Positions 1 to 9,243 of a stretch of 25,262 nucleotides of DNA are shown here, piece after piece (within the stretch, counting starts at the first letter, position 1; each line of letters opens with the position of its first letter). Source of the stretch: Haplomitrium mnioides (lineage: Eukaryota > Marchantiophyta > Haplomitriopsida > Calobryales); the NCBI GenBank assembly GCA_049999725.1, contig JBNGIS010017202.1:1-25262 (forward strand), written 5' to 3'. The notes under the pieces were generated by a model. It saw nothing but the letters and a program-made list of their open reading frames with translations. It was not told the origin of the DNA and searched no databases. A program made the translations under genes and the position numbers.

Positions 1-480
1 AATAGAAAATATGCATTTTTTGATTATAAAAAACAAATTTTTTTTTCGAAAAGAAGATTTTAGTCGTAAATTTGATGTTTTTGAATGCCGAATTTCCAAA
101 AAAAAAAAAATTCGATTGCCAAGTGAAACAGGAACTCAGTAGCGGTTTCTGGTTCAAAGTAGCGGTTGTTTCTTGGTAATGGATGTTTATTTTTCCTTGT
201 TTGTTGATTAAGTGCTTGGTAGTCAATACATATTCTCATGCTCCCATCTGTCTTTTTCACAAATAAAATTGGTGCATCAAAAGGAGAGATGCTTGGCTAA
301 ATAAATCCCTTCTCCAATAATTCATTGATTTGAGATTCGCATCTTCCAATCATGAGGAGGCAAATGATATGGTGCCTTGCATGGTGGAGTACTTCTTGGA
401 ATAACCTCAGTCTTGTGATCAATGGGTCGTTTAGGTGGCAACCCATGAGGTAGATCATTGGGGAAAACATCATGGAACTC
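1..480 (-). pseudogene. G1 reverse transcriptase, N-terminal part (broken)
   Basis: Minus-strand translation gives the classic gypsy run-up to RT: a DVFPNDLPHGLPPKRPIDH-like stretch (~410-470), then the INELLEKGFI and [19 protein letters not shown] blocks (~215-330), matching the RT fingers, and an [14 protein letters not shown] continuation. Family knowledge: RT copies the element RNA into DNA in virus-like particles. After about position 130 the similarity fades into A/T-rich sequence, and the catalytic YxDD block is not in the window. Several frame changes and a stop near 60 make it non-functional. The RT call rests on the order and spacing of these blocks. Confidence 0.85.
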
Positions 481-659
481 TTTCAAGACTCCTTAGAGCT
501 CATGTGGAACTTTGTGCTTGGAGTCTTCCTTATCAATTTTGACCTTGCGTATGAGTCCCAAAAATGCCACATCTTGTTTCTTCATTGACTTTGCTTTAAT
601 CAAATACATAGGTAGTTGTCTTGAAAGAGGTCATACTCAATCTCCTCAAAATTTCCATT

Positions 660-1112
660 AAGGTGTTACAAATGTCTTCTTTTGCCAATTGACTTGCGGG
701 TTATGTCTTCTCAACCACCTCATTCCTAGAATCACATCATATCTTGCTAAATTTGTACTCTTCCATTCCAACTTTCTTAATAGTTGCCTATGTGTAAACC
801 TATACTTTGAGACAACCTTTCAATTGGCTTACTTTGGCCATTTTCCATTTCAACCACTGCTCACTCTTCTTCTTTAAGGGGTAACTTCAGCTTTAATGTC
901 ATTGCTCATGATAAATAATTTTCTTTTGCTCCAAAATCCACCAAAACCCTTATTGGAGATCCTTCCATCCTTCTATCAACCACAACTAGTCTTGCGTTTT
1001 TATGTTTTTTTATATGACATATTCGATTATGTCGAAATCTTTCATCGTCTTTCTTCTTCATTCCAGTAAAATCATGAGGGTTTTTTACTATCGCCCATTG
1101 TTTTCTTAGCAT
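660..1112 (-). pseudogene. G1 aspartic protease (retropepsin), degenerate
   Basis: The open part (1112 to 906) ends in SPIRVLVDFGAKENYLS. This aligns with the retropepsin active-site block, normally L-V-D-S/T-G-A-x-x-N-F-I-S. The Asp is present but the Ser/Thr is Phe (DFG), so catalysis would be lost. Translation beyond the stop, down to ~660, continues weakly in the same style. Retropepsins cut the Gag-Pol polyprotein. It lies directly downstream of the gag zinc knuckle and upstream of RT, the expected place. The frame is broken. Confidence 0.75.
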
Positions 1113-2015
1113 TCTTGGTCCTCTTCATTGTTGATGTTATGCAGTGGTTGTCAAAACACTCACTCTTGATTACGTCGTACTGCTCTACAATTGGGTGCAA
1201 TATGTCCTATTCGACCACAATCGTAGCATGTTCTAGTTTCTTGCCAATCTTCCATTCTCCTATTCGTAGCATTTTGCGATCCTCCTTCTCATATTTCCCA
1301 ACTCCATAGTTGTGGGGCCGTAATTCCCTCCTGTTTTCACAATGTCAAGTGTTCCTTCAATTCTTTGAGCAAATGAGATGGCTTCGTTAACATTATTTGG
1401 GTTGCGCATCATGACTTCTCCTCGAATATTTCGTTTTAACCCTTACAGAATTTGTCAAGGGCCTCGGTTGAACTCATATCTTTGATTTAGACTTGTAGGC
1501 TTAAAAACTTCTCAATGTACTTTGCAATGGTCCCTTGTTGTTCTAACTCCCAAAGCTTAGTTCTTGCGGTCAATATAGAGTCTATCACCTTGAAATTTTG
1601 TAGTAAACCTTCTTTTAAAGTGCTCCACAAATTTTTTTCTCCTCATACGCTGTTTTGACGCTCTCGTCCTTATAGCCAAATAGATGCATGCTCTGTTAAA
1701 AATGACCGTGCAAATAGCCTTTTTCTCATGATCTGAGGCATGTAGATAATGGGGCATATGAATCTCCATTTGATAAATCCACCCTTCTACAACACCAACC
1801 ATATGACTTCCTCCATAAAGCTTTACCTTACATGACTTGCTCATCTCTTGGTGCAATGTTTCTTGACTTCCTTCTCCATTCTCTTGTTGTAATTGCATTT
1901 TTTCCATCTCTATTATTAGCATATTTGTTTGTTGTTGGCTTGCTATAAGAGCTGCTTGAAGCTCTTCCAACTTTGCCATCACTCCTTCTTCCAAATTGTT
2001 GGAGTTTGCTTCCAT
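1113..2015 (-). pseudogene. G1 gag with CCHC zinc knuckle, frameshifted
   Basis: Translation starts at the Met at 2015 (MEANSNNLEEG). A glutamine-rich coiled-coil-like N-terminus is followed by a GWIYQME block and FQGDRLYIDRK (to 1557). After a frameshift near 1555 the Gag core continues as KLWELEQQGTIAKYIEKF and, after another shift near 1440, as GEVMMRNPNNVNEAISFAQR. This is the retrotransposon Gag domain. A nucleocapsid zinc knuckle CYDCGRIGHIAPNC (C-x2-C-x4-H-x4-C, all four ligands intact) lies at 1187-1228. Gag forms the particle shell and binds RNA. At least two frameshifts and one stop kill it. The 2015 start follows the non-coding leader. Confidence 0.88.
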
Positions 2016-2644
2016 GGTTTTCTATCACAACTTAACAACCAATAACTTATACGAAGACAAATACATACACATTCCAATTATGTAGAATCGGTAAAATAAA
2101 AAGCCTAGTTGATGCTAGCACCAAATCACAAAACCTCTCTCCAAACTTGCGAACAAGAAAGTCTCGCAACATTTTCTTATACATTGCTCTAATTGAAATA
2201 TGACATTTGGAGTTGAACTTTTCTAGAGGAGTTTGGTTCAAATCCATTTTCTATCAACCACAAAACATAAATAAAACACTCATGTTTAACCTCATAATCT
2301 ACTATAGGTAAGATAACATGCTCTCTTGATTCCATCACAAAACCATAAAATCATCGCCAAAATTATACATTGAAAATTGACGAAAGAAATGTGTGTTAAT
2401 GTTAAACACATGAATATTAAAAGGATTTAATAGAGAAAGTCTAAGAGGTACAAATGCTTCTTTATCCAATGGCTACCATAGTGTCTTCGTTTATAAAGGA
2501 TGGGATATCCGTTATACTTTACTCATGAAAAATTGAGAGTTTTTAACTCTTTTGGAGTTAATGCAAAGTGGAGATTCCACTACTCCAAAAGGTCTTTAGT
2601 ACTTCTCCAAAGAGGGGTAATCCACACTCTTTATAGAAGACCAA
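2016..2644 (-). other. G1 5' leader between primer site and gag
   Basis: No coding-like frame is visible. By position this is the untranslated leader between the primer binding site (2645) and the gag start (2015). Short open frames here look like chance. Confidence 0.6.
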
Positions 2645-2656
2645 GCTCTGATACCA
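2645..2656 (-). promoter_or_regulatory. Primer binding site, tRNA-iMet type
   Basis: The minus strand reads TGGTATCAGAGC, the standard plant LTR-retrotransposon primer site complementary to the 3' end of initiator-methionine tRNA. It sits two bases (AA) downstream of the LTR end at 2659. This fixes both the orientation of G1 and the inner LTR border. Confidence 0.92.
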
Positions 2657-2658
2657 TT

Positions 2659-3162
2659 TGTAGCACTACATACATACATTACACAAACGAGTTAGCACAA
2701 GTATAACATACAAGAGTAGCACACAAGAAACTTACACAAACCCTACAAGGTAAGAGATGTCTAACAAAGCATTCTCCACTTTCCACTTTATATACTAAGT
2801 GGAAAGCACTTTGCTTACATAGGTGGTGAAACCCCATTGGTTCCTTTTCTATCATCCTTTAATTGGACCACCTTTTACTTTTATTCTCCTTCTACCGCAT
2901 GTTCTTATCTTTAGAACCTTCCATTTCTCTTTAGTTCTTTTTCTGCTATGTGTTTCTATCTTAGAACCTTCTATTTGCTTAAATCCTCTGCTTGCTATAT
3001 GTTATTGTCCTCTTCTAAAGTAGTCTTTCTAGACTTTCTCTTTCACTTTAATTCGTTGACTTTCTCTCCTCTTGCCACGTGTCACTCTCTCCATAATAGC
3101 ACTCATTTTTTGGTACTCTAACTTAGCAATAGCTTTCTAGACATAACTGACTCTATATCACA
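2659..3162 (-). repeat. G1 5' LTR (outer edge uncertain)
   Basis: The LTR ends in GTAGTGCTACA on the minus strand, two bases before the primer site. It contains a TATA box (2787-2794) about 130 bp before that end. The outer TG end is not certain: TGTGATATAGAG at 3162 is one candidate and TGTGCTACTC near 3300 another. The partner LTR is outside the window, so the edge cannot be fixed by comparison. Confidence 0.65.
2779..2806 (-). promoter_or_regulatory. LTR TATA box in the loop of a perfect inverted repeat
   Basis: The minus strand carries TATATAAA at 2787-2794. CTTTCCACTT (2779-2788) and AAGTGGAAAG (2797-2806) form perfect 10-bp arms around an 8-base centre that holds most of the TATA box. 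By position this is the core promoter of G1. Confidence 0.65.
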
Positions 3163-3314
3163 CTTTCATTTTAGGTGTTGCTTGCTAAAGTTAGTGACAG
3201 TTGTTGTGTTGTGATAGCTAGATACCTTATGTATTCTTAGAGAAGAAAACGTGTACTACGACAGTTGGTGAATCTGACGTAAAACTTCTAGAGTAGCACA
3301 AGTGAGCATTCATC

Positions 3315-4326
3315 ATGGATTGTTCAAGGTCTTCTCACTCTTCAAATATGCAAATTGATCCAACGATGGCTCAAATGTTTCAAGATTTTGCTTTTTTTAT
3401 GCAACAACAACATATGACAAAGCGGAAGGAAGCAATGACTACCAAAGCCTTGCAATCTGTTGTGGGAATCTTGGACTGATTTGATGGTTGCAACATCTCT
3501 AAATATATCAAGTTATATTCTCGACAGATTGAGCTATACAAGATACCAGAACAAGAAAGAATTGAGTGTTTTGAGCTTGCTGTTGTACCGAAGATGCAAT
3601 ACCAAGTGAGACGAATCATTCAAGAAATGGGAGATAATTTTGAAATAAGATCACAAACAGAAATGGGATAATTTTGTAGTATAATTGAAGGAGGAGTTCT
3701 CTTTTGAAGATGTCGATAGGGTCACCAAGAAGTCATTCCTTGAGTGGGTAACCAAAAGTGACAAAGATTTAGTTGCCACAAAATTATTGCAAGAATTTGA
3801 GCAAAAATTTGCACAACTGTCAAGGGTTGAGAGACTCTCTTTGGTAGTTGATAAGATAGAGCTCTTTTAATAACCATCAATTCGGAGTTTGCAAGCAAAG
3901 CTAGAGGTGTTACTTAAAGATAGAACAGAGGAAAATGGGTTGACTTCAGATTGGAAGAAGGTATGTGAAGTGGTTAGCATATTAACAAAAAGGGAGATAA
4001 GAAGAGGCAAGGTAGTAGCTCGACTTGAAAATAGGCCGCTGCCATGCATTGTACCACAGAAAAAACCAGCCATCAATCCAACTAGCGCAACACCAAATGT
4101 CGCAATTGCAAAGCCTTTGATCACTCCATAAAAGGATTTGATAAAGGAACTAGTAAAGGAGATAAAGGATCTAAAAATTCAGGTTGCTAAGCTGGAAGAA
4201 GCCAAGGATGTGATAGAAAATCAGTTAACAACAAGACCAAGGTTTGTGCAACAATGTATTTGGTGTGATAGCACTGATCATTCAAGAAAAGAGTGTGATG
4301 ACTTTGCCATGAAGCTAAGTACATAA
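3315..4326 (+). pseudogene. G2 gag with CCHC zinc knuckle, broken by stops
   Basis: The start at 3315 (MDCSRSSHSSNMQ) is the first Met of the trace. A stop follows at 3477, then FDGCNISKYIKLYSRQIELY and an ELAVVPKMQYQVRRIIQE stretch, typical of a Gag capsid core. A shift near 3670 moves the trace to the frame used up to 5631. A double stop at 3867-3872 and stops at 4129 and 4324 interrupt it. A Lys/Glu-rich coiled-coil-like stretch (IKELVKEIKDLKIQVAKLEE) precedes the zinc knuckle CIWCDSTDHSRKEC (4255-4296; C-x2-C-x4-H-x4-C, ligands intact). Family role: capsid formation and RNA packaging. Non-functional as it stands. Confidence 0.83.
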
Positions 4327-5631
4327 GTATTATATTGAAAAAAGGGAAAATTTGCTCTCAAAGTGAGTAATGAGATCCTAGGGACCAACTTTGGGAAAGA
4401 AGGAATGAAAAAGTCATTGGAAGAGTTAATGGCTAAAAATGCAACAATAACAATAGAAGCATCATCATATGTAGTCGAGGTAGATGTTGGTTTTGGCCTA
4501 CGTGAGCAAACAAGAGCTATCTAGAGTAGAGCTATAGACACTATGGTGAATGGGAAGATTTCAAGAGAGGAAAATTTGAGAACAGTAACAGTAATACGAA
4601 ATGCTACCGGTTGGGAGGATCCAGTCGACGCAATGTCCATCCATGGATATATTGCACAAAGCCAACATGAGGCATTGATTGGAGAGAAAAGAAAGAGAGA
4701 TGAAGTTGGTTCCTCTGAGGAAAGATCTAAAAGACAACTACAAGGAGATAAAACACAACCATCACAATCGACTCATGAAGAGGCTATGGAGGAGGTTGTA
4801 ATCGAGAGAGTGATGGGCAAGACCAAGGAAAAGGAGAGGCAGCCAGCCTACAAGCTGCAATCAGATAAAGAAGCAACTATAGATCTCAAGGGGGTTCTAG
4901 AAGAGAAGGCGTTAAATGCTAAGGTGGAATTCACATTACGAGAGATTCTTAGGATTGCCAAGAAAGAGTTTCATGATGTGGTAATTGATACCATCAAGAG
5001 GAAAAGGCACCTTATTATAGAAGTTGCAGTGTCATATACAATGAATACAAGAGTGACGAAAGATGAAGAAGAAGCACTAGTAAGCTATTGCTCAAATTTC
5101 ATAATCGACAAAAGTCTGGATGAAAAGGCTGCTAGCCATTATTCAAATGATCATTGGGTTAGAGCAACTACAAAGACCTTGATCAAGATAGGTGACCTTT
5201 TTGATCTTGCTATGGCACTCACTGACCATGGTCTAGAAATTAACTTCATGTCAAAAGAGATCTACAATCGTGGGAAGTGGCCGATCGACGTAGAGCATGG
5301 TTGGATGATCCAAGGTGCTAGTAATTCAAAGAGAAAATTGCATGGATCTTGTCTAGATGTGATAGAGAAGATTGGGGATGTGATTGTTGCTTAGAATCTA
5401 TTTGTGCAAGAGGAGACTTCTTACCCGATCATTTTGGGGCAGCCATTTATCATAGCAGTCCGAATGGAGACAAAGGTCTTAGATGATGGCTCATCATATG
5501 CAAGAATAAGGAGTAAGGATGGGAAGAGGATAGTTCAGTTCATAATAGTCCCAACCAACCATAAAAGAAATAGGGATACCATGAGAAATTATGCACTACC
5601 AAACGTAAGAGAGGAATTTATTGATTTTTAA
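4327..5631 (+). pseudogene. G2 spacer plus aspartic protease, degenerate
   Basis: The frame is that of gag. The longest open part starts at 4543 and runs 283 codons to a stop at 5392, then another 75 codons to 5631. The first ~190 residues are a charged spacer rich in Lys and Glu. The retropepsin follows: ALTDHGLEINFMSKEIY (active-site Asp at 5224-5226; the triad reads D-H-G instead of D-S/T-G), then the second conserved block PIILGQPF (5425-5448) and METKVLDDGSSYARIRSKDG. The block order and spacing are those of gypsy proteases that lie before RT. The lost Ser/Thr and the stop at 5392 make it inactive. It has the longest continuous open frame in the window. Confidence 0.85.
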
Positions 5632-5645
5632 TTAATACCACTATA

Positions 5646-6402
5646 GAGCAGGATTATGGTGGTATGGGAGAAATAAAATGCCTGAAATTTTACAAAGATT
5701 CAGGTTGCAAGAAGTTTTCACAGGTTTCAGATGATGCAACAGTGGTACATATTCAGATTGAAGGTTTGTCAAGAGAAGACCGGAGGGTTGTGAGAAAAAC
5801 CAAAAAATAACTAAAAAAAATGTGTGTTTTGAGTGAGGTAGAGACTATTGATGGTGTTTATCTAGAACTAGGGGGTGCAGGATATTTTAGAAGAAGCATT
5901 GGAAGCAATTGGCAAGCTCAAATAAGGAAATCAAGATCAGATAATACAACAACATTCTCTCGAGGTTTCCTCAGTTATTGCAAATTTTCTACAACATCAA
6001 GCTCAAGTGGAGACCAAGTATTAAACAATAGACAAGAAGGTATGACCTATGGCATTACCTTTACCATTGGATTCCAAGTTACAAGAATCACAAGCTTCAA
6101 AAGAGAAAAGCTTGAGAGAGGTAAGGCAGATTGGTCACAAATTTGCAAATGCTACACTTCAAGAGCTAAAAGTGGTGTCGAATGATTTTCTATTGCAAAT
6201 AGAAGAGCTTGAACTCAAAGAAATGTTGAGGAAACACGGGAAAACATTTTCATTTACAACAATTGAAATTGAGTGTGTTGATCTGGAGGTAGTAGCACCA
6301 ATGGTGATATTTACTGTTTTATATGTGCCATGGGATTTACGACCTATTCCAGTCCCTAGAATGCATCTACCCAAGCTTATGGACTTGTTAATCAAACATT
6401 AG
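5646..6402 (+). pseudogene. G2 protease-RT linker and RT extreme N-terminus, truncated
   Basis: 5646-5810 carries a DYGGMGEIKCLKFYKDSG trace with no domain I recognise. 5870-6040 reads VQDILEEALEAIGKLK and EVSSVIANFLQHQAQVETKY with two stops. From 6049 an open frame runs to 6402 and includes LRKHGKTFSF, VAPMVIFTVLYVPWDLRPIPVPR and LPKLMDLLIKH, the segment just before the RT fingers in many plant gypsy elements. The next expected block (the fingers, normally PYSNRWF-like) is absent, so the element is cut here. Identification rests on the order after the protease and the PWDLRPIPVPR block. Confidence 0.72.
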
Positions 6403-6768
6403 AAGTAGAAGAAGGAAGGGTAGGAGCGGGGTTTGAGTTGACCATTTGTAATTTGAGGTTCGAAATATGGCCTGTAAGTTTCAAGGTGGACTTGGTAAAA
6501 TGCTATGTTGAGTTCATCAACATATGATTTCAAATCAGCTTTATCTACATCAAGACTGCTCTCTTGACTATGGTTTGCAACTTCATTTTGTTGTCTAGCT
6601 TTCCACTCTCTTGCCTTTTAACACTGGAGCAAAAAAGCAACAAGATAAGAAACCAAGATTGGATCTTGGTCTTGGTCATCAAGGGCTTCTTCAACCAACT
6701 TAGTTTTCTTTCCACCCTTGGTAGTTGTTGTCAACTTCTTTGTTAGTTGATGTTTGAACGTTTTGTCG
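6403..6768 (-). pseudogene. Unrecognised coding relic, 3' block (block C)
   Basis: Read on the minus strand from 6767, one frame stays open for about 50 codons (DKTFKHQLTKKLTTTTKGG, LVEEALDDQDQDP), meets one stop after FLLQC, and continues ~70 codons (KAREWKARQQNEVANHSQE, LDVDKADLKSYVDELNIAFY, then a stop in FYF). The composition is protein-like: a basic Thr/Lys run, then an acidic helix. I recognise no family. It begins right after a pyrimidine-rich tract ending CCTATAG, which looks like a plant 3' splice site. Its left end abuts the truncated gypsy G2, so the true C-terminus may be lost. Its frame does not match block B directly, so either an indel or a different splice site is needed. Confidence 0.45.
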
Positions 6769-7290
6769 CTATAGGAAAAAAACAAATTGGAATCAATAAC
6801 ATAAATAACCTTTCGTAAGAGTTAAAGAAATTCATAAGTTCCCAAGAGTACGACAAATGAGGACTACAATAAGAGTATGCAAGGATGCACTCCCGAGAGC
6901 ATAGACTCTCTTGCAATCTATTCGTGCATGGACTCTTTAGTCTAAAAAAGCTTAGACTAGAGAAATCCATGCACGCATGGACTCCAAGCGCATATGAACT
7001 ACTTGTAGTCCATTTGTGCATAGACTCTTGTGTCTTGATGAGCATGGACTATAGTAGTCTATGTGCGCATATACTACTAGAAGTCAAAGCGCATGGGGAT
7101 GATAAGGAGTCTATGCTTGCATGGATCCCTACACACAATGACTACATGGAGTCTATGCATGCATTGACTACAAGGAGTCAAAGTGTGCATGGACTCACTA
7201 TAGTCATGTCAGGTTGAAAAGGAAATTGAAGAAGAACTAAATGAAACTACTAATTACAAAAAATCAATTCCAAATGAAAAATAAACTTAC
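6769..7290 (-). other. Putative intron carrying minisatellite array 1
   Basis: The right border on the minus strand is TTG|GTAAGT (GT at 7290-7289), a strong plant 5' splice site directly after the open frame of block B. The left border is TTTGTTTTTTTCCTATAG ending at 6769. The 522 bp between are non-coding and AT-rich and contain a decayed repeat array. The intron reading is an inference from the borders. Confidence 0.45.
6870..7205. repeat. Degenerate minisatellite array 1 (CATGGACTC type)
   Basis: Irregular units of roughly 30-40 bp share GCATGGACTC or GCATAGACTC followed after a short gap by AGTC or GAGTC. Many units therefore contain small palindromes (GACTC...GAGTC). At least eight units are visible. 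The divergence between them says the array is old. Confidence 0.75.
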
Positions 7291-8318
7291 CAACAATTTC
7301 TCAAAGCTTGAATTAAAGGAGGACATTTCAGACTCCTCTGTGTGGATAGGACATTCCATCCTTGCCTCTTTCCAAGTTTGATAATCGACCATTGAACAAA
7401 ACAAACTAACCATGACCGTAAGAATCTTGTGTCTATCAAGTTCACAAGACATCTCCTCAATTGAAGGCTCACCAACCTCTACTTTTTTCAAAATAGAAAT
7501 TTTAATTTCATTAGGAAGACCTTGGAGGGACCTCCAAGACATCCACTTCATGTCTTTCATTTTTTATGAACCTTTTGCTTTTTGCTTTGGCCTTTCTCCA
7601 GATTCTTCTCCCTTATTCCAAAAATAGCCTACTACAATTCCCAAAGTTCTCTACTGCGAAAGGCAAGTTAAAACCAATCACTTTGAGAAGTAATCATCTT
7701 CTTAAGAGTCAACTTTGGTTTTATTTCCAATGTCTCCAAAACTAATTCCCTTTTCAATTTCTCGGATGAAATCATCCTCCTCTCCATAAAGCTCTGGTGT
7801 CAATACTCAACCTTCTAGGTAGAGGTCATCTCCAACCGTTATCTTTGGTCGTAATTGTCATCATCTACAAAAATTTAGGCTTATGTAGGTGTGAGCGTCA
7901 TATACACGTAGTGGTTGCAGAACAACCATATTGGATTCTTCACTCCATACTTGGTGATCATAAGCTACCTTGTAGTAGCACTATGATTGCCTCATGCAAT
8001 CTCGTACGAATACTTGTTAGGGTTCTAAATGTTGAACTCTAGCTTGTCTTTCAACCCACACTCTGGGTCCACCGCCACAATTAAAAAAATGAGCGTACTT
8101 GTTGGTAAGCATGCATTTGCCCAACAACTCAACAAAGTCTTCAGTTAATTGCTTTATTTGAAATGACCCCTAGCTCTCCATTCCATGCTTGGGTGAATTT
8201 AAGTTCTCCAGCCAAATTGTAATTGTTTCTTCCCAAACCTTATAGTGTTGGGTTGTGGATTTGCAAAAAATCATTTTGTCGTCCTCCAAAACTACTAATG
8301 ATCTACTTGTTCTCTCTT
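7291..8318 (-). pseudogene. Unrecognised coding relic, central block (block B)
   Basis: One minus-strand frame can be followed for about 342 codons from 8316 to 7291 with about ten stops but no net frameshift. Pieces read KMIFCKSTTQHYKVWEETIT, QIKQLTEDFVELLGKCMLTN, FFNCGGGPRVWVERQARVQH, DHQVWSEESNMVVLQPLRVY, ELYGEEDDFIREIEKGISF and, stop-free from 7560, MSWRSLQGLPNEIKISILKK and SIEEMSCELDRHKILTVMVS. The Trp-rich, mixed-charge composition looks like a soluble globular protein. I do not recognise the family. Decay by point stops without indels suggests a former gene exon. It could also be an exon of an unfamiliar transposon. It ends exactly at a GTAAGT donor-like site. Confidence 0.5.
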
Positions 8319-8579
8319 CTAAAAAGTTCTAATCCCCTTGTGCCTAGTAGGTAATGTACACAAGAGTCCTTGGACATGGGCTTAGAAATCCATGCATGTA
8401 AGGACTTTAGTATCAATGTATGCATGGACTCTTAATGCATGGACTCTAGTATCCATGTGCATCTAGAGACCTTCATCATTAGCACATGGATTCAAGAGTC
8501 TATGAACGCATAGACTCAAGAGTCTCAGTACGATTTGACTCCAAACAACAAAACAAAAAGTTAAGTTAAGAATGTTTAC
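8319..8579 (-). other. Putative intron carrying minisatellite array 2
   Basis: The minus-strand right border reads AAAG|GTAAAC at 8579, donor-like. Possible acceptors are CTACTAG (ending 8344) or TTTTTAG (ending 8319). Most of the interval is repeat array 2. Phases between blocks A and B do not agree for either acceptor, so the exact junction is unproven. Confidence 0.35.
8355..8540. repeat. Degenerate minisatellite array 2 (CATGGACTC type)
   Basis: About five units share GCATGGACTC, TATCCATG or GCATAGACTCAAGAGTC, the same motif vocabulary as array 1. Units are about 30-40 bp and poorly conserved. Confidence 0.7.
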
Positions 8580-8925
8580 CTTTGTCTTTATACGCATGCT
8601 ACAAGTTAAAGCTTAAGAGCTCATTGGGTTTCATATTGTTGAAGCAAAATTTCTTGGAGAAGGTCTTCTACAAACCTATGCCATCCTTAGACTCTACAAG
8701 TGGGTTTGGGGGTCTTTGCAAACCATTGAAACTTGAACCAAAATGCCCATGTTGAATTTATTGCCTTCCATTTGAAAAAGGTATAGATGATGTTTAGGGT
8801 CCCTGATTGTTCCATGTAGATTTGCATGATGAAAAAAATGGTTGGCATATAAAGTAGTGCTCATAATATGCATCGTTTAAAATTCTTGTTCCCTTTTCTC
8901 TAAACATTTGCACAATTTTGTCATT
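8580..8925 (-). pseudogene. Unrecognised coding relic, 5' block (block A)
   Basis: The frame through Met 8827 reads upstream as KGNKNFKRCIL and ALLYMPTIFF (two stops) and downstream as MQIYMEQSGTLNIIYTFFKW, NSTWAFWFKFQWFAKTPKPT and GWHRFVEDLLQEILLQQYET, with a stop after CRV and another at 8621. The Trp/Phe-rich character is unusual and looks like real protein. I recognise no family. A GTAAAC donor-like site lies at 8579, about 40 bp after the last good codon. Position and strand suggest it is the upstream part of the same broken gene as blocks B and C. That link is inferred. Confidence 0.42.
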
Positions 8926-9009
8926 TTGTACAATTTAAAAAAAAAAGTTTTTTAATATAAGTGCATTTTGTAATTATCTGCTCCAATCATTCATTTAGAT
9001 TTCCTTTTT

Positions 9010-9243
9010 TTGCATATTTTAAATGGAAAGAGCATCAAGGGGCATGAAGCAATTAGAGATTTAAGATTTTTTGCTCTTAAAACATTTTCACTTTGGGACG
9101 ACAATGTAATCAACTTTCAAATTGTCATTCTCAAAATGGAAGCGTTGGTGAACCAAGAGCATCAAGTGTCATGGCTAGTATTTTGGGCAAAAACATGCCT
9201 ATTGTCAATAGATTCAAGGAGTGAACCTTTTATGCGCCTATGA
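9010..9243 (+). pseudogene. Coding-like fragment, unrecognised
   Basis: A 77-codon stop-free frame reads GKSIKGHEAIRDLRFFALKT, LWDDNVINFQIVILKMEALV and WLVFWAKTCLLSIDSR. The composition is plausible for a protein, but no family is recognised. A competing frame gives MASILGKNMPIVNRFKE, so the true frame is unsettled. It is on the opposite strand to block A, 85 bp away. Confidence 0.3.

Larger units (their letters stand above)
1..3162 (-). mobile_element. Ty3/gypsy LTR retrotransposon relic G1, 5' part
   Basis: Read on the minus strand, the order is LTR, primer binding site, leader, gag, protease and RT start, which is the gypsy order up to RT. The rest of pol and the 3' LTR lie beyond position 1 or are lost. 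Frameshifts and stops break every reading frame, so the copy is dead. The LTR boundary near 2659 is well placed by the adjoining primer site. The outer boundary (3162 is my best guess) is uncertain because the next element follows directly. The domain identity is confident; the exact lineage is not assigned. Confidence 0.85.
3163..6410 (+). mobile_element. Ty3/gypsy LTR retrotransposon relic G2, gag-pro-RT start
   Basis: A plus-strand gag, protease, linker and the very start of RT follow in order. From about 3670 to 5631 the coding trace stays in one frame, broken only by stops. RT stops matching near 6402, and integrase, RNase H and LTRs are not seen. So this is a truncated copy, broken on the right at the border with an unrelated minus-strand relic. 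3163-3314 is probably its leader. Neither end is sharply defined. Confidence 0.85.

Noticed and set aside
2645-2656. 3' end of a tRNA gene
   Set aside because: The 12-base match is only the primer site; no cloverleaf can be built around it.
3867-4124. Minus-strand hydrophobic protein opposite G2 gag
   Set aside because: Shadow of the gag frame, which carries the zinc knuckle further on.
6743-7045. 100-residue minus-strand frame with repeats
   Set aside because: It lies across the putative intron and the minisatellite; its openness follows from the repeat units.
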